From the NCBI GenBank assembly GCA_002404895.1, contig DHKO01000012.1, positions 9,472 to 73,471 on the forward strand: a stretch of 64,000 nucleotides of DNA. The letters are read 5' to 3'. The position numbers and the translations under genes were made by a program. The notes beneath the pieces are model-generated. The model did no database searches and was not told the origin of the DNA. It was given only the letters and a program-made list of their open reading frames with translations. This stretch comes from Treponema sp. UBA4692. Lineage in GTDB: Bacteria > Spirochaetota > Spirochaetia > Treponematales > Treponemataceae. Below are positions 1 through 6,581 of the stretch, piece after piece (position 1 is the first letter of the stretch; every line of letters begins with the position of its first letter).

Positions 1-790
1 CCGCCTGCTCTCTTGAAAGCTCCTTGATTTTCTCGTCAAGATTTCTTTCCTGCGCTATAAGCTCCTCAGTTTCGTCATCAAGCACAATGTCAGAGGCAAG
101 AGGAACGTTTTTCAGGTATTCCGCCTCAGCGTCAATTCCTGTAGGCTCGGGAACAACATTTTTTAGAACATAGTTTTCCCAGAAGTCCGTCTCGTTGTCT
201 ATCAAGGACTGAATGAATGTGTCATTGCGCGGAATAAGGTAATGCCGCCCGGTCTTTGTGCTCAGGAAGAAGACCGTAAGCACAAAATATTCAAGACTTG
301 TGACCGCCATGTAGTGCTGCACTTGGCAATAGTAGCTGTCAGGAATGTCATCTCCCGCGAAGCCCTCGCCGCGCGAGCTTGTCTTTATCTCGTGTCCAAC
401 AAGACCTGAAGCCTCGTTCCCGTTGAGCGAAAGCGGTCTTTCCGCCGGGATATACATAAGTCCGTCAATATTCGCGTTCATAAAGTCATGCTCGCGGCTC
501 CTGTACATTCCAGGAACTGTGATAATCTCATATCCAAGCTCTTCTCTTGACTTCTGTCTTACAGGCTCCTCAAGGATATGCCCCCACTCGGTCGCCTTGT
601 TTCCCTTGAAGCCCTGAATTTTTTTCTTCTGGGAGTACACAACAAGCGGGCTTGAATACTTGTTAAGCCCCATTATTGTTCCCGCATCGCTTCCGCCGAT
701 TCCTGTTGTCCTTAGCTCAAGCCATTTCTCAGGCTCCTTGTCCTGCTCAACCGGGATAAAGTCCGCGTTTATAGTTCTGTAGTCAATCAT
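1..790 (-). CDS. YqaJ-type viral recombinase/exonuclease (3' end outside window)
   Basis: Read from the ATG at 788-790 toward position 1, the frame stays open for 263 codons and leaves the window. The protein shows the YqaJ/lambda-exonuclease-like nuclease signature: GIGGSDA near residues 30-36, a conserved Glu in TEWGHILEEP, the metal-binding Asp in NANIDGL and the EIK motif in GHEIKTSS. The family is a PD-(D/E)XK 5'-3' exonuclease that works with a phage annealing protein in recombination. The C-terminal part after the nuclease core (KELSREQA and beyond) is cut by the window edge. The start overlaps the stop of the upstream small gene (ATGA), so the two are probably translationally coupled. 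Confidence 0.9.
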   Translation of the reverse strand, partial: MIDYRTINADFIPVEQDKEPEKWLELRTTGIGGSDAGTIMGLNKYSSPLVVYSQKKKIQGFKGNKATEWGHILEEPVRQKSREELGYEIITVPGMYRSREHDFMNANIDGLMYIPAERPLSLNGNEASGLVGHEIKTSSRGEGFAGDDIPDSYYCQVQHYMAVTSLEYFVLTVFFLSTKTGRHYLIPRNDTFIQSLIDNETDFWENYVLKNVVPEPTGIDAEAEYLKNVPLASDIVLDDETEELIAQERNLDEKIKELSREQA

Positions 791-966
791 CTTCCAGCCC
801 CCTTCTCGTCAACCTCGCGGCTCGCTTCCTCAATGCTAAGCCGCCGTGCCTTGTTCTCCAGTTCCCTTGAATGTCTCGCCCATATTGCCGCCATTCTGCC
901 TTTTGTCTTGTATGCGCCTTTTAGGCACGCATACGATTTATTCATAAGCTGCTCAAAGCGTGTCAT
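787..966 (-). CDS. Small phage protein, unknown function
   Basis: About 59 residues, basic and helical, beginning MTRFEQLMNKSYAC. I chose this ATG because an AGGAG motif lies just upstream; an earlier in-frame ATG at 984 lacks one. It overlaps the 3' end of the upstream gene and shares an ATGA overlap with the YqaJ gene downstream, so it belongs to the same early operon. I do not recognise a family. The position beside a recombinase suggests an accessory recombination or replication role, which is only inference. Confidence 0.6.
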   Translation of the reverse strand: MTRFEQLMNKSYACLKGAYKTKGRMAAIWARHSRELENKARRLSIEEASREVDEKGAGR

Positions 967-1171
967 CTGTGTTCTCCTCTTCAATCTGATATACGCGGGC
1001 TTCCATTGTTCTTATTTTCTCAACCAAATCGTCCGCAATGTCGCTTATGCCCAATAAAATATCCTCGCAGATAATGTCAGTCCTCATGCACCCGATTACA
1101 GTAAGGATTTCTCTTATCTCAGAAAGCTCGGTTCTTAAATCTTCTGCAAGTTTTTCTACATTTGTTTTCAT
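953..1171 (-). CDS. Small coiled-coil phage protein, unknown function
   Basis: About 72 residues (MKTNVEKLAEDLRTELSEI...), acidic and predicted to be almost entirely helical with heptad-like hydrophobics. An AGGAG lies about 7 nt before this ATG; the ATG two codons upstream is too close to the same motif. The gene overlaps its neighbours on both sides by a few bases, as in a compact phage early operon. No recognised domain. It could be a structural or regulatory small protein. Confidence 0.55.
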   Translation of the reverse strand: MKTNVEKLAEDLRTELSEIREILTVIGCMRTDIICEDILLGISDIADDLVEKIRTMEARVYQIEEENTDDTL

Positions 1172-1380
1172 TCCCATTCTCCTATGAAGTTTCTCGCCTG
1201 CTCCTCTGTGTCAAAGCCCCTAACAAAGCTGTCCGTTATCTCGAAAGTCGTTGAGCTTTTGCTGTCGCAGGCTTCTGAATATGAGGCGAAAACCTTTTTC
1301 TTCGCCTCAAACCGGCTGTATCTGATTTCATCAATCACGACAAAGAATTTCTTCCCCGGGAAAGGACGCTTGAACTCCAT
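1168..1380 (-). CDS. Small phage protein, unknown function
   Basis: About 70 residues starting MEFKRPFPGKKFFVVIDE, preceded by GAGGGAG at good spacing; the longer upstream reading frame lacks a ribosome site and overlaps the antirepressor. It is a mixed alpha/beta protein with aromatic and basic residues and no motif I recognise. The start lies 2 nt after the stop of the AntA-type antirepressor gene, and its end overlaps the next gene by 4 nt, so it is co-transcribed with both. Confidence 0.55.
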   Translation of the reverse strand: MEFKRPFPGKKFFVVIDEIRYSRFEAKKKVFASYSEACDSKSSTTFEITDSFVRGFDTEEQARNFIGEWE

Positions 1381-1381
1381 T

Positions 1382-2200
1382 TCAAACTCCCTCTTTTTTG
1401 CACAGCATAGCAGCGTCAGCAAGTTTCCCCGCCAAAGACGAAACCGCAGATTCCACATACTCAGGATTTTTTATCTTCCGTTTGCACTCATCGATTTTCT
1501 CCGCTGGAAAATTCTTGTATCTCTCGGTGAAGAATTTCAGCCCCTCCATGTTCACCAGAAGCTGGTTTCCGGTCTTGCCCACGCCCTTCGCAAAAGCGCG
1601 CTCGGAAAAATACTTCTGGAACTCCGCATAAGGCTTGTATTCGCCGCCCTTTGTCTTGTAGATATAATTGTCTCTAAGAATTTTCATAAATGCCCGCTGC
1701 GTCATATCAAGGTAGGCCGCCGTGTCGCGGAAGTTTTTCAGGTACTTTCTCTCGCAGAGACTGTCATAGACATCAGCCTTCGGCTTCATAAGAGCGCAGT
1801 CCGCAAGCAGCTTCTCCGCCCGCTCGTTCGCGTACTGCAAGGCGCGCTTCATAACCATCTCCGGGTTGTTCCAGGCCTTTTCAAGGCTGATAAGATAAAG
1901 GCGGTATTTCTTGCCGATTTCAGTTCTCGACATAAGGCATATGGCTTTTGCCATGTCAAAAGAGATTGCGTAGTCCTGCAAGTCCCTTTTTGCGCCATTA
2001 TTTACAACCGTACTTGTAGGTACGCTTGTAAAATCTTCATTTTCAACAAAATCTTTTGAATTTGCTGAAAACCATTCCGAAAAGCGTTTTTGAATCTGCA
2101 AGCCCTTGTAAAGCTCCCTTGCAGAGACGCTCTGGATTCCGTCCTTTTCCTGAACCTGTAAAGTTTCAACAGATTCTTCCGATAAATTAAGTGAGTTCAT
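1382..2200 (-). CDS. Phage antirepressor, AntA/AntB N-terminal type
   Basis: A 272-residue protein from the ATG at 2198-2200, which follows an AAGGAGT ribosome site. Residues about 20-90 (SARELYKGLQIQKRFSEWF, then YAISFDMAKAICL) match the AntA/AntB antirepressor domain of P1-type phages. The C-terminal half (YLDMTQRAFMKILRDNYIY...) resembles the KilAC-type DNA-binding region found in phage antirepressors. Such proteins inactivate or bypass the prophage repressor and promote lytic growth. It is the first gene of a run ending in the YqaJ gene. The 60 nt before its start are clearly related to those before the Bro-type antirepressor at 10,203, so the two leaders share ancestry. Confidence 0.85.
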   Translation of the reverse strand: MNSLNLSEESVETLQVQEKDGIQSVSARELYKGLQIQKRFSEWFSANSKDFVENEDFTSVPTSTVVNNGAKRDLQDYAISFDMAKAICLMSRTEIGKKYRLYLISLEKAWNNPEMVMKRALQYANERAEKLLADCALMKPKADVYDSLCERKYLKNFRDTAAYLDMTQRAFMKILRDNYIYKTKGGEYKPYAEFQKYFSERAFAKGVGKTGNQLLVNMEGLKFFTERYKNFPAEKIDECKRKIKNPEYVESAVSSLAGKLADAAMLCKKEGV

Positions 2201-2293
2201 TAGACACTCCTTGCGGTCAAACAGTGGCATTCCGGCAAGAATACACACACCGTTTTTCCGCTTGTCGCTGTTATTTTTGAAGAGGATTTTCCA

Positions 2294-2470
2294 ATGGATA
2301 AATCGCAAATCAAAACCGAATCTTTCAGGCTAGCGTTTGAGCACCTCAAATTCTTGAAAGAATTAGGCACAGTACCGTCAATACGCCAGCCAGAAGAGCT
2401 GTTTGAAAAAGTGAGACTGCTCGCTCAAAAATATGAGCGTGAAATCTCTTCCACTCAGGCCGATTCATAA
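2294..2470 (+). CDS. Small protein MDKSQ, unknown function
   Basis: A 58-residue open frame (MDKSQIKTESF...) preceded by AGAGGATTTTCCA. It lies opposite the otherwise leftward phage genes. The same leader and first codons recur 217 nt downstream in front of the zinc-ribbon frame (AGGATTTTCCAATGGA, then K-S-Q-[IV]-K-T), which argues that both starts are real and arose by duplication. The rest is helical with no recognised domain. Low-to-moderate confidence because the frame is short. Confidence 0.45.
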   Translation: MDKSQIKTESFRLAFEHLKFLKELGTVPSIRQPEELFEKVRLLAQKYEREISSTQADS

Positions 2471-2510
2471 TCGCCTCCTGCGGCAAAAGTTTTCTTGCAA
2501 GGATTTTCCA

Positions 2511-2675
2511 ATGGAAAAATCACAAGTCAAAACCGTAAAACCGAACTGCCCGAGATGCGGCAAGGAAGATTTTCAGACTTCCCCGCTCAACTGCGTGGCA
2601 GGCACTCTAAGGCTCGTTTACTGCTCAGCCTGTGGCTGTGTAGTAGGAGCGGCTTTAGCGCGGCCAAGAACATAA
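2511..2675 (+). CDS. Small zinc-ribbon protein
   Basis: A 54-residue protein from the ATG after AAGGATTTTCCA. It has two CxxC knuckles (CPRCGK near residue 13 and CSACGC near residue 39), the pattern of a one-zinc ribbon as seen in many small phage proteins. Its 5' end duplicates that of the upstream 58-residue gene. Its last 58 nt overlap the 3' end of the leftward gene at 2618-2833, so at least one of the two frames may be shorter in reality or not expressed. Confidence 0.5.
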   Translation: MEKSQVKTVKPNCPRCGKEDFQTSPLNCVAGTLRLVYCSACGCVVGAALARPRT

Positions 2676-2833
2676 TCAATAGTTGGAAATAAGCTTATGT
2701 TTATTTCCTCTCTTTCGATTGTGAATGAAACCTGCACGCACTCAGAAACCTTGTAGCCGTTGTCGCTTAGAAGTTTCTTGAGCCGCTCCGTCTCCGCCTC
2801 GATTTCCGCAATCGGGCTGTCTTTTGTGAGCAT
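2618..2833 (-). CDS. Small phage protein behind an attenuator leader
   Basis: A 71-residue acidic protein starting MLTKDSPIAEIEAETERLKK, with a strong GGAGG ribosome site. The first half is a likely coiled coil, the second a beta-rich stretch (VSFTIEREEINISL). It is the first gene after the divergent repressor promoter and the terminator-containing leader at 2862-2961, the position held elsewhere in this prophage by an antirepressor. I do not recognise a family; an anti-repressor-like or early regulatory role is inference from position. Confidence 0.55.
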   Translation of the reverse strand: MLTKDSPIAEIEAETERLKKLLSDNGYKVSECVQVSFTIEREEINISLFPTIDYVLGRAKAAPTTQPQAEQ

Positions 2834-2861
2834 TGCTTTCCTCCTTTCAAGAAAAGGTGAT

Positions 2862-2961
2862 AAAAAAGGCGCACAACCTTTCCCAACCACGATAAAGGTC
2901 ATGCGCCTTAAAGAACTCACCCGTTTCTTTATCGGCTAAAGCAACGGCGCAAAGTGGTTGG
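2862..2961 (-). terminator. Leader terminator with competing antiterminator pairing (attenuator A)
   Basis: On the leftward transcript, GGCGCA (2902-2907) and ACCTTT pair with AAAGGT and TGCGCC (2868-2873), followed by six U: an intrinsic terminator about 30 nt before the start at 2833. Upstream leader segments can pair instead: CCAACCAC (2954-2961) with the loop segment GTGGTTGG (2883-2890), and a second TGCGCC (2946-2951) with the terminator 5' arm GGCGCA. Both pairs nest in one alternative stem that would break the terminator. Confidence 0.75.
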
Positions 2962-2990
2962 AGCTTGCGTAGTTGCTCTAATAAACTTTT

Positions 2991-3048
2991 ACTAATCACT
3001 TCTGATTAGTTATATATCATTTATACATCATAACTGATATTTAATCAA
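2991..3048 (-). promoter_or_regulatory. Leftward promoter with palindromic operator A
   Basis: The leftward strand reads TTGATT (3043-3048), 17 bp, TATAAA (3020-3025), a good sigma70-type promoter. Just downstream, around the expected transcription start, is a perfect inverted repeat, ACTAATCA at 2991-2998 and its complement at 3003-3010 with a 4-nt centre. It lies between the repressor gene at 3085 and attenuator A and is the likely operator of that repressor. Confidence 0.65.
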
Positions 3049-3084
3049 TGTTTTTTATATCAGCTTTGACATTTTTTATTTGCT

Positions 3085-3351
3085 ATGAATATATTTTTAG
3101 AAAACCTAAAAACAGAGCTTCACAACAAGAGCATCACACAAAAGGAGCTTGCGGAAAAAACAGGAATTTCCGTAAACACCATTAGAGGCTGGTTCTCAAA
3201 AGACCTCACCCCTGATGTTTTCAATGCCGTCAAGATTGCCTCTACTCTTAACACTTCCGTGGAATTCCTTGTAACCGGCAAAGAGCCGGACAAGGCGGCG
3301 GAAGAGCTTGAACAGCTAAAGGCAAAGCTTTATGAGCTAAGCCAATGCTAA
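3085..3351 (+). CDS. XRE-family phage repressor
   Basis: An 88-residue protein with a helix-turn-helix of the Cro/CI (XRE) family at residues about 16-70: SITQKELAEKTGISVNTIRGWF is the HTH core, and the segment ending SVEFLVTGKEPDK is typical of short CI-like repressors. The C-terminus is a short helix, probably for dimerisation. No Shine-Dalgarno motif precedes the ATG. It is divergent from the leader and gene at 2618-2833 and should bind the palindrome at 2991-3010. Confidence 0.85.
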   Translation: MNIFLENLKTELHNKSITQKELAEKTGISVNTIRGWFSKDLTPDVFNAVKIASTLNTSVEFLVTGKEPDKAAEELEQLKAKLYELSQC

Positions 3352-3361
3352 AAGAAGTTCT

Positions 3362-3418
3362 TTAGTTAAGGATGTCAATCCTTAACTAAATGGAGTGTAC
3401 TCCATTTAGATTTGTTTT
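3362..3418 (+). terminator. Two tandem perfect hairpins after the first repressor
   Basis: A 12-bp perfect inverted repeat (arm TTAGTTAAGGAT, 3362-3389, 4-nt loop) is followed at once by a second (arm AAATGGAGT, 3388-3407, 2-nt centre) and a T-rich run. It can end the repressor transcript. The unusually perfect arms and low GC also fit operator sites for the next repressor, whose promoter follows. Confidence 0.6.
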
Positions 3419-3456
3419 TTGACAATTTTTATCTTTTATATAATCAAGAAACAATT

Positions 3457-3485
3457 TTGTCAACAAATTACATAAAAAATATATA
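3457..3485 (+). promoter_or_regulatory. Promoter of the second repressor, very short leader
   Basis: TTGTCA (3457-3462), 17 bp, TATATA (3480-3485). The expected start of transcription is about 3492, so only a few nucleotides would precede the ATG at 3501 (or a TTG at 3489). No ribosome-binding motif fits there. This resembles leaderless repressor mRNAs such as that of lambda cI. Confidence 0.5.
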
Positions 3486-3500
3486 TAATTGCTAAATGAT

Positions 3501-3824
3501 ATGAATGTGTTTTGGAAAACCGTAAAATCGGAGCTGGAATTTCAGGGAATTTCTCAGAAAGAGCTTGCGGAAAAAACAGGCTTGAACATCGGAACAATCA
3601 GAAACCAGATGACCCGCTCGATTATTCCTGACTTGGAATCTGCCTATAAGATTGCCCAGTTCTTGAATCAGCCTTTGGAGTATCTTTTTAACGGCGACAT
3701 CTTCGAGCCAAACAACCTCAATCTTCCCACAAGAGAGATTGTGCTTCTTGAAAACTACAGAAAACTAAGCGACAAAGAAAAAAACGGCGTGGACAAACTT
3801 GTGGAGACACTGAGCAGCATATAG
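3501..3824 (+). CDS. XRE-family phage repressor
   Basis: A 107-residue protein beginning MNVFWKTVKSEL, whose start aligns with the MNIFLENLKTEL start of the repressor at 3085; a TTG four codons earlier is possible. The HTH (GISQKELAEKTGLNIGTIRN) is of the XRE type. The C-terminal tail (REIVLLENYRKLSDKEKNGVDKLVETL) is the short helical module often seen after such HTHs. It is a paralogue of the preceding gene with its own promoter. Its DNA target is unknown; the tandem hairpins at 3362-3407 are candidates. Confidence 0.85.
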   Translation: MNVFWKTVKSELEFQGISQKELAEKTGLNIGTIRNQMTRSIIPDLESAYKIAQFLNQPLEYLFNGDIFEPNNLNLPTREIVLLENYRKLSDKEKNGVDKLVETLSSI

Positions 3825-3863
3825 CAAGCGTTGACTTTTCCGCATAGCCGCACCGCAGACATT

Positions 3864-4106
3864 TCATATCGCGCCGCACTCTTTCAGAATCCTGATTGAT
3901 TTCTCCACGTACTCTTTGACACTCTCCGATGTTTTGGGTATATTTTGACTGAAAGAGTTACTGCCAATTCCGTAAATGGATTCAATAATCTTATTGAATT
4001 GGAAGGCACGCGGACTTCCTAAGCTCTTTTTCACAACGTCGATATTAGGATTTATCCATATCGGCGTTTTATTTTTGTACCAGTCCTTTCTCCACATACT
4101 CATCAA
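3864..4106 (-). CDS. Small ORF ending in the toxin-cassette tail, possible fragment or immunity gene
   Basis: An 80-residue frame starting MSMWRKDWYKNKTPIW and ending EYVEKSIRILKECGAI. The same ending closes a decayed frame at 6345, and a related tail (AEKSTL.N.E.LDEYVEK) is present in another frame at 4085-4140, overlapping this gene's start. It lies just downstream of the nuclease-like gene at 4225-4797. It could be an immunity protein, but the shared tail suggests a remnant of a larger gene whose middle was exchanged. No recognised domain and no strong ribosome site. Confidence 0.4.
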   Translation of the reverse strand: MMSMWRKDWYKNKTPIWINPNIDVVKKSLGSPRAFQFNKIIESIYGIGSNSFSQNIPKTSESVKEYVEKSIRILKECGAI

Positions 4107-4140
4107 GACTTTCTGTATTTTTTAGTGTTGACTTTTCCGC
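4085..4140 (-). repeat. Second copy of the cassette tail sequence
   Basis: Read leftward, this stretch encodes AEKSTLKNTESLDEYVEK, nearly identical at DNA level to 6375-6434 (AEKSTLRNAETLDEYVEK). The nucleotide core GCGGAAAAGTCAAC also recurs near 3832-3845 and, altered, near 4192-4205. A 29-bp direct repeat lies at 3837-3865 and 4198-4226. The repeats mark probable recombination junctions after toxin-like genes. Confidence 0.65.
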
Positions 4141-4224
4141 AGGTTATGCTAATATCCAAGCGAGCTGTGGAACGTTTCGGACGTTTGGCGGCTGGGCTTT
4201 TCCGCATGGCCGCACCGCAGACAT

Positions 4225-4797
4225 TTAAACCATAGGATATGGTCGATAGAAAGTTTCCAAGCAAAGTTTGTCGAATTTTCTTCTGAAAGTCATCTGAAAT
4301 ACAATTTTTCCTCTCTGATATTTTGTAAATGATATAACAGGCACTTGCATTGTTCTTGTATGGTTTGCTTCTTTTTTTATTATTGTTGACCTATCATTTA
4401 TAACTTTTCGTATTAAAAGCAAATCTTCTGGCGTAATTTTATGACTAGGATTATTTAGTGAATGTCTGATAAAGTCGCTTTCTATTACAAGGTTGTCAGG
4501 TCTAAATCCACTAGCTTGTTCAATTCTGTTTTTAACACCAGCATTTAATTTATCGACCAAAATAGACTCTTGATATTGAGCACTGCTTAAAGAATCTCTA
4601 ATGAACTGCCTAAAATCTCTTTTAGTTGCAATTTCCTTGTGCCAAGAAACTTTCTTTTCACAATCTTTGTATTTGTAAACCCAATGTCCATTTATCATTC
4701 TTTTACTGATATATTCATGGCTTCTGCCATGAGATTTTTCAATCCCGAAAACCTCGCATAGCTCATCGTACAGTTCTTTCTTAATCATTATTTTCAT
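4225..4797 (-). CDS. Putative BECR-fold (barnase/EndoU/RelE-like) phage nuclease toxin
   Basis: A 190-residue protein. It begins with MKIMIKKELYDELCEVFGIE, a leader shared almost exactly with the gene at 6582-7346. Then comes a linker resembling those of polymorphic phage toxins (HEYISKRMINGHWVYKYKD). The C-terminal domain (residues about 100-190) has the layout of phage-associated BECR nucleases: a FIRHSLNN helix, a segment LLLIRKVINDRSTII, and beta-strands around KIVFQMTFRRKF. I infer an RNase-type toxin; the catalytic residues are not certain. It lies between the antirepressor gene and the orphan tail ORF, so a separate immunity gene could be that ORF or be missing. Confidence 0.55.
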   Translation of the reverse strand: MKIMIKKELYDELCEVFGIEKSHGRSHEYISKRMINGHWVYKYKDCEKKVSWHKEIATKRDFRQFIRDSLSSAQYQESILVDKLNAGVKNRIEQASGFRPDNLVIESDFIRHSLNNPSHKITPEDLLLIRKVINDRSTIIKKEANHTRTMQVPVISFTKYQRGKIVFQMTFRRKFDKLCLETFYRPYPMV

Positions 4798-4834
4798 ATG
4801 TAATTTTCCTGTCTATTTTTCTTTACCTAAACCG

Positions 4835-5470
4835 CTAGGCGAAAAGCCCTAAGATGAATTCTCTTCCGAGCTGTGTTATCCGCCTGTGGTAGATGACTTT
4901 TCCGCTGTCCAGCACTTCCTGCTTTATCTCGAAATAGCCGCAGTCCGCATATTCAGAGAACGGAAGCCAAGTGTCGTTCTGCTTGAACTGGATTCTCTTC
5001 TCCGCGAGCCTCTGGTTAAGCTCGGCTGCGGACTTCATTCCAAGCTCCTTTGCTATCTCGGTCGCCGTATATGTCTTGTTCACGTGCATAAGAACCGCGT
5101 TTGTCTGCTCAGCCTTGACTCTTGCGGCTCTCTCCTCCTCGTACTTTCTTTCAAGCAGGGCGACAAAATCCGCGTTTGCTTTCTTGTAGTTCTCGAGAAT
5201 TTCAAGGTCTGTAACAGCACTTTTGACCTTTTCGGTACTGAAAAGGTTATGATGTCCTTTCAGTTCCTTGCTGATTGCGGAGACTTCCTCCTGATTAAGA
5301 AAAGTCGTCCGTCCGTTCTGCTTCTTGTCCGGGAACAGCTTTGTTACCGCTCTGTCCACAGCGGAATAAGACACGCCCATTGCCGAGGCGACTTCTTTAA
5401 CAGTCATTGTCTTTGGCTCTCTTGCTTGCAGTTCCGTCATTTTCTTGTTTCCCATTTTCATTGTCTCCAT
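4835..5470 (-). CDS. Phage antirepressor with KilAC domain
   Basis: A 211-residue protein. The N-terminal part (TMTVKEVASAMGVSYSAVDRAVTKLFP) is a MerR-like HTH. A coiled-coil linker follows, and the C-terminal KilAC domain spans about residues 130-211 (YTATEIAKELGMKSAAELNQ ... ITQLGREFILGLF). KilAC domains are typical of phage antirepressors that bind DNA or repressors to induce lytic genes. It follows a paralogous antirepressor gene by 5 nt and shares its N-terminal HTH, so the pair arose by duplication. Several ATGs cluster at the start; the exact one is uncertain. Confidence 0.85.
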   Translation of the reverse strand: METMKMGNKKMTELQAREPKTMTVKEVASAMGVSYSAVDRAVTKLFPDKKQNGRTTFLNQEEVSAISKELKGHHNLFSTEKVKSAVTDLEILENYKKANADFVALLERKYEEERAARVKAEQTNAVLMHVNKTYTATEIAKELGMKSAAELNQRLAEKRIQFKQNDTWLPFSEYADCGYFEIKQEVLDSGKVIYHRRITQLGREFILGLFA

Positions 5471-5475
5471 TTTTT

Positions 5476-6084
5476 TTACTTCTCAAAATCCGCCTTTACA
5501 TTCTCATCTATGCTTGTGTCCAGCTTCTTCGCCAAATACACAAGACCTTTTGAAGTTGCCAGAGTGACAGGCCTGTTCCCGACTTTCTCGTTTATGAATT
5601 TCACGACCACCTTGAAATTTCCGCTCTTAATCTGCTCCTGGTTCGGGCTGTTGTCATTGTTCAGGATTTTCAAGGCTCTAAGTTTTTTGTAAAGCGTTAT
5701 GTTTCCATAAGGAAGTTTTAAGGCTTTCGCCGCCTGGTTCATCGAGAAGCAGCCCCGACCGTCCGCAATGCGGCTGAGCGACTTTTCCGCAAGTTCCGCT
5801 CTCGACTTGTACTCGTTCGCTTTCCGAATATGATAGGCAAGGACTTTCTGCGTCATCATTTCCATTTCGTAATCTGTTGCAGCACCTACAACTTCTGTTG
5901 TAGGTAGCATTTTTTGTTTTATCTCCGTAACCTGTATTTCAGTCAGTCTTGTTTCAATTCCATTTTTCAATATTTCAGGAAACATCTTTCTGATATGCTT
6001 TTTTATCGCCTCCGGGCTAACATTCAATACAGAAGCGACTTCTTTAACAGTCATTGTCTTCTCTTTCTTCAAAATCTCGTTCAT
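5476..6084 (-). CDS. Phage antirepressor-like protein, HTH plus KilAC-like region
   Basis: A 202-residue protein from the ATG after GGAGAAAAAAA; longer frames upstream run into the leader terminator. The N-terminus (TMTVKEVASVLNVSPEAIKKHI) is nearly the same HTH as in the next gene. The C-terminus (FSMNQAAKALKLPYGNITLYKKLRALKIL ... FINEKVGNRPVTLATSKGLVYLAKKL) fits the KilAC antirepressor type. It is the first gene of a leftward transcript that passes through the terminator hairpin at 6101-6162. Confidence 0.8.
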   Translation of the reverse strand: MNEILKKEKTMTVKEVASVLNVSPEAIKKHIRKMFPEILKNGIETRLTEIQVTEIKQKMLPTTEVVGAATDYEMEMMTQKVLAYHIRKANEYKSRAELAEKSLSRIADGRGCFSMNQAAKALKLPYGNITLYKKLRALKILNNDNSPNQEQIKSGNFKVVVKFINEKVGNRPVTLATSKGLVYLAKKLDTSIDENVKADFEK

Positions 6085-6100
6085 TTTTTTTCTCCGGCAT

Positions 6101-6162
6101 AAAAAAGCCCCGCGACCTAATCCCTCTTTTTCAAGAGCAAGCTGCGGACTAGGACACGGAGC
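6101..6162 (-). terminator. Leader terminator before antirepressor pair
   Basis: On the leftward strand GCTCCG (6157-6162) and CCTAGTCC pair with GGATTAGG and CGGGGC (6107-6112), followed by TTTTTT, only about 17 nt before the start codon of the antirepressor. Placement matches attenuators A, B and C, but I do not see an upstream segment clearly complementary to its loop. A sigma70-like TTGAAT/TATCTT pair lies upstream near 6270-6300. Confidence 0.65.
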
Positions 6163-6344
6163 CAAATTTTCGAGGTTATGATGACTTTTCAGAGAGGCAA
6201 CTTATCTTCTCCAGCAATCGGCGGTTCTTGTCGTTTCACTTTTTCAAGTCTTTTTCGATTGCTTCAACAAGATAAACTTATTCAGATTCTTATTCAAGTG
6301 TAAAAAGATATTTTTTAACAAAAATATACATAAAGATTTTATTT

Positions 6345-6580
6345 TCATATTGCGCCGCACTCCCTTAGAATTCTGATTGACTTTTCCACATATTCATCAA
6401 GAGTTTCTGCATTTCTAAGTGTTGACTTTTCCGCTGTTTCTGATATTCTGTATACGGTGATAGGAACGGTTTCAGTATCTACTATCGGACACGCCGAGAA
6501 GTTGTCAGAATCCCTGTTGTCAAGCAGGGGTTTTTTTATTGACTTTTTCCAGCGTTGTGGTATATTGAAAACACCGGGGG
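6345..6580 (-). pseudogene. Decayed 3' end of a toxin-cassette gene
   Basis: An open frame with no usable start codon that follows the nuclease-like gene at 6582 and ends DEYVEKSIRILRECGAI. Its last 28 residues match the tail of the ORF at 3864-4106 and the fragment at 4085-4140. It looks like the old C-terminus of a larger protein left behind after its central part was replaced. Confidence 0.55.
6512..6537 (+). terminator. Orphan rightward terminator
   Basis: CCCTG, 8-nt loop, CAGGG and seven T in the + direction. No + strand gene lies upstream, so it may be a remnant of a lost gene or block read-in toward 6582-7346. Confidence 0.5.
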
Positions 6581-6581
6581 G

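Noticed and set aside
1184..2059. Rightward 291-codon ORF opposite the AntA-type antirepressor
   Set aside because: The leftward frame carries clear antirepressor domains and a ribosome site; the opposite frame has no recognisable domain.
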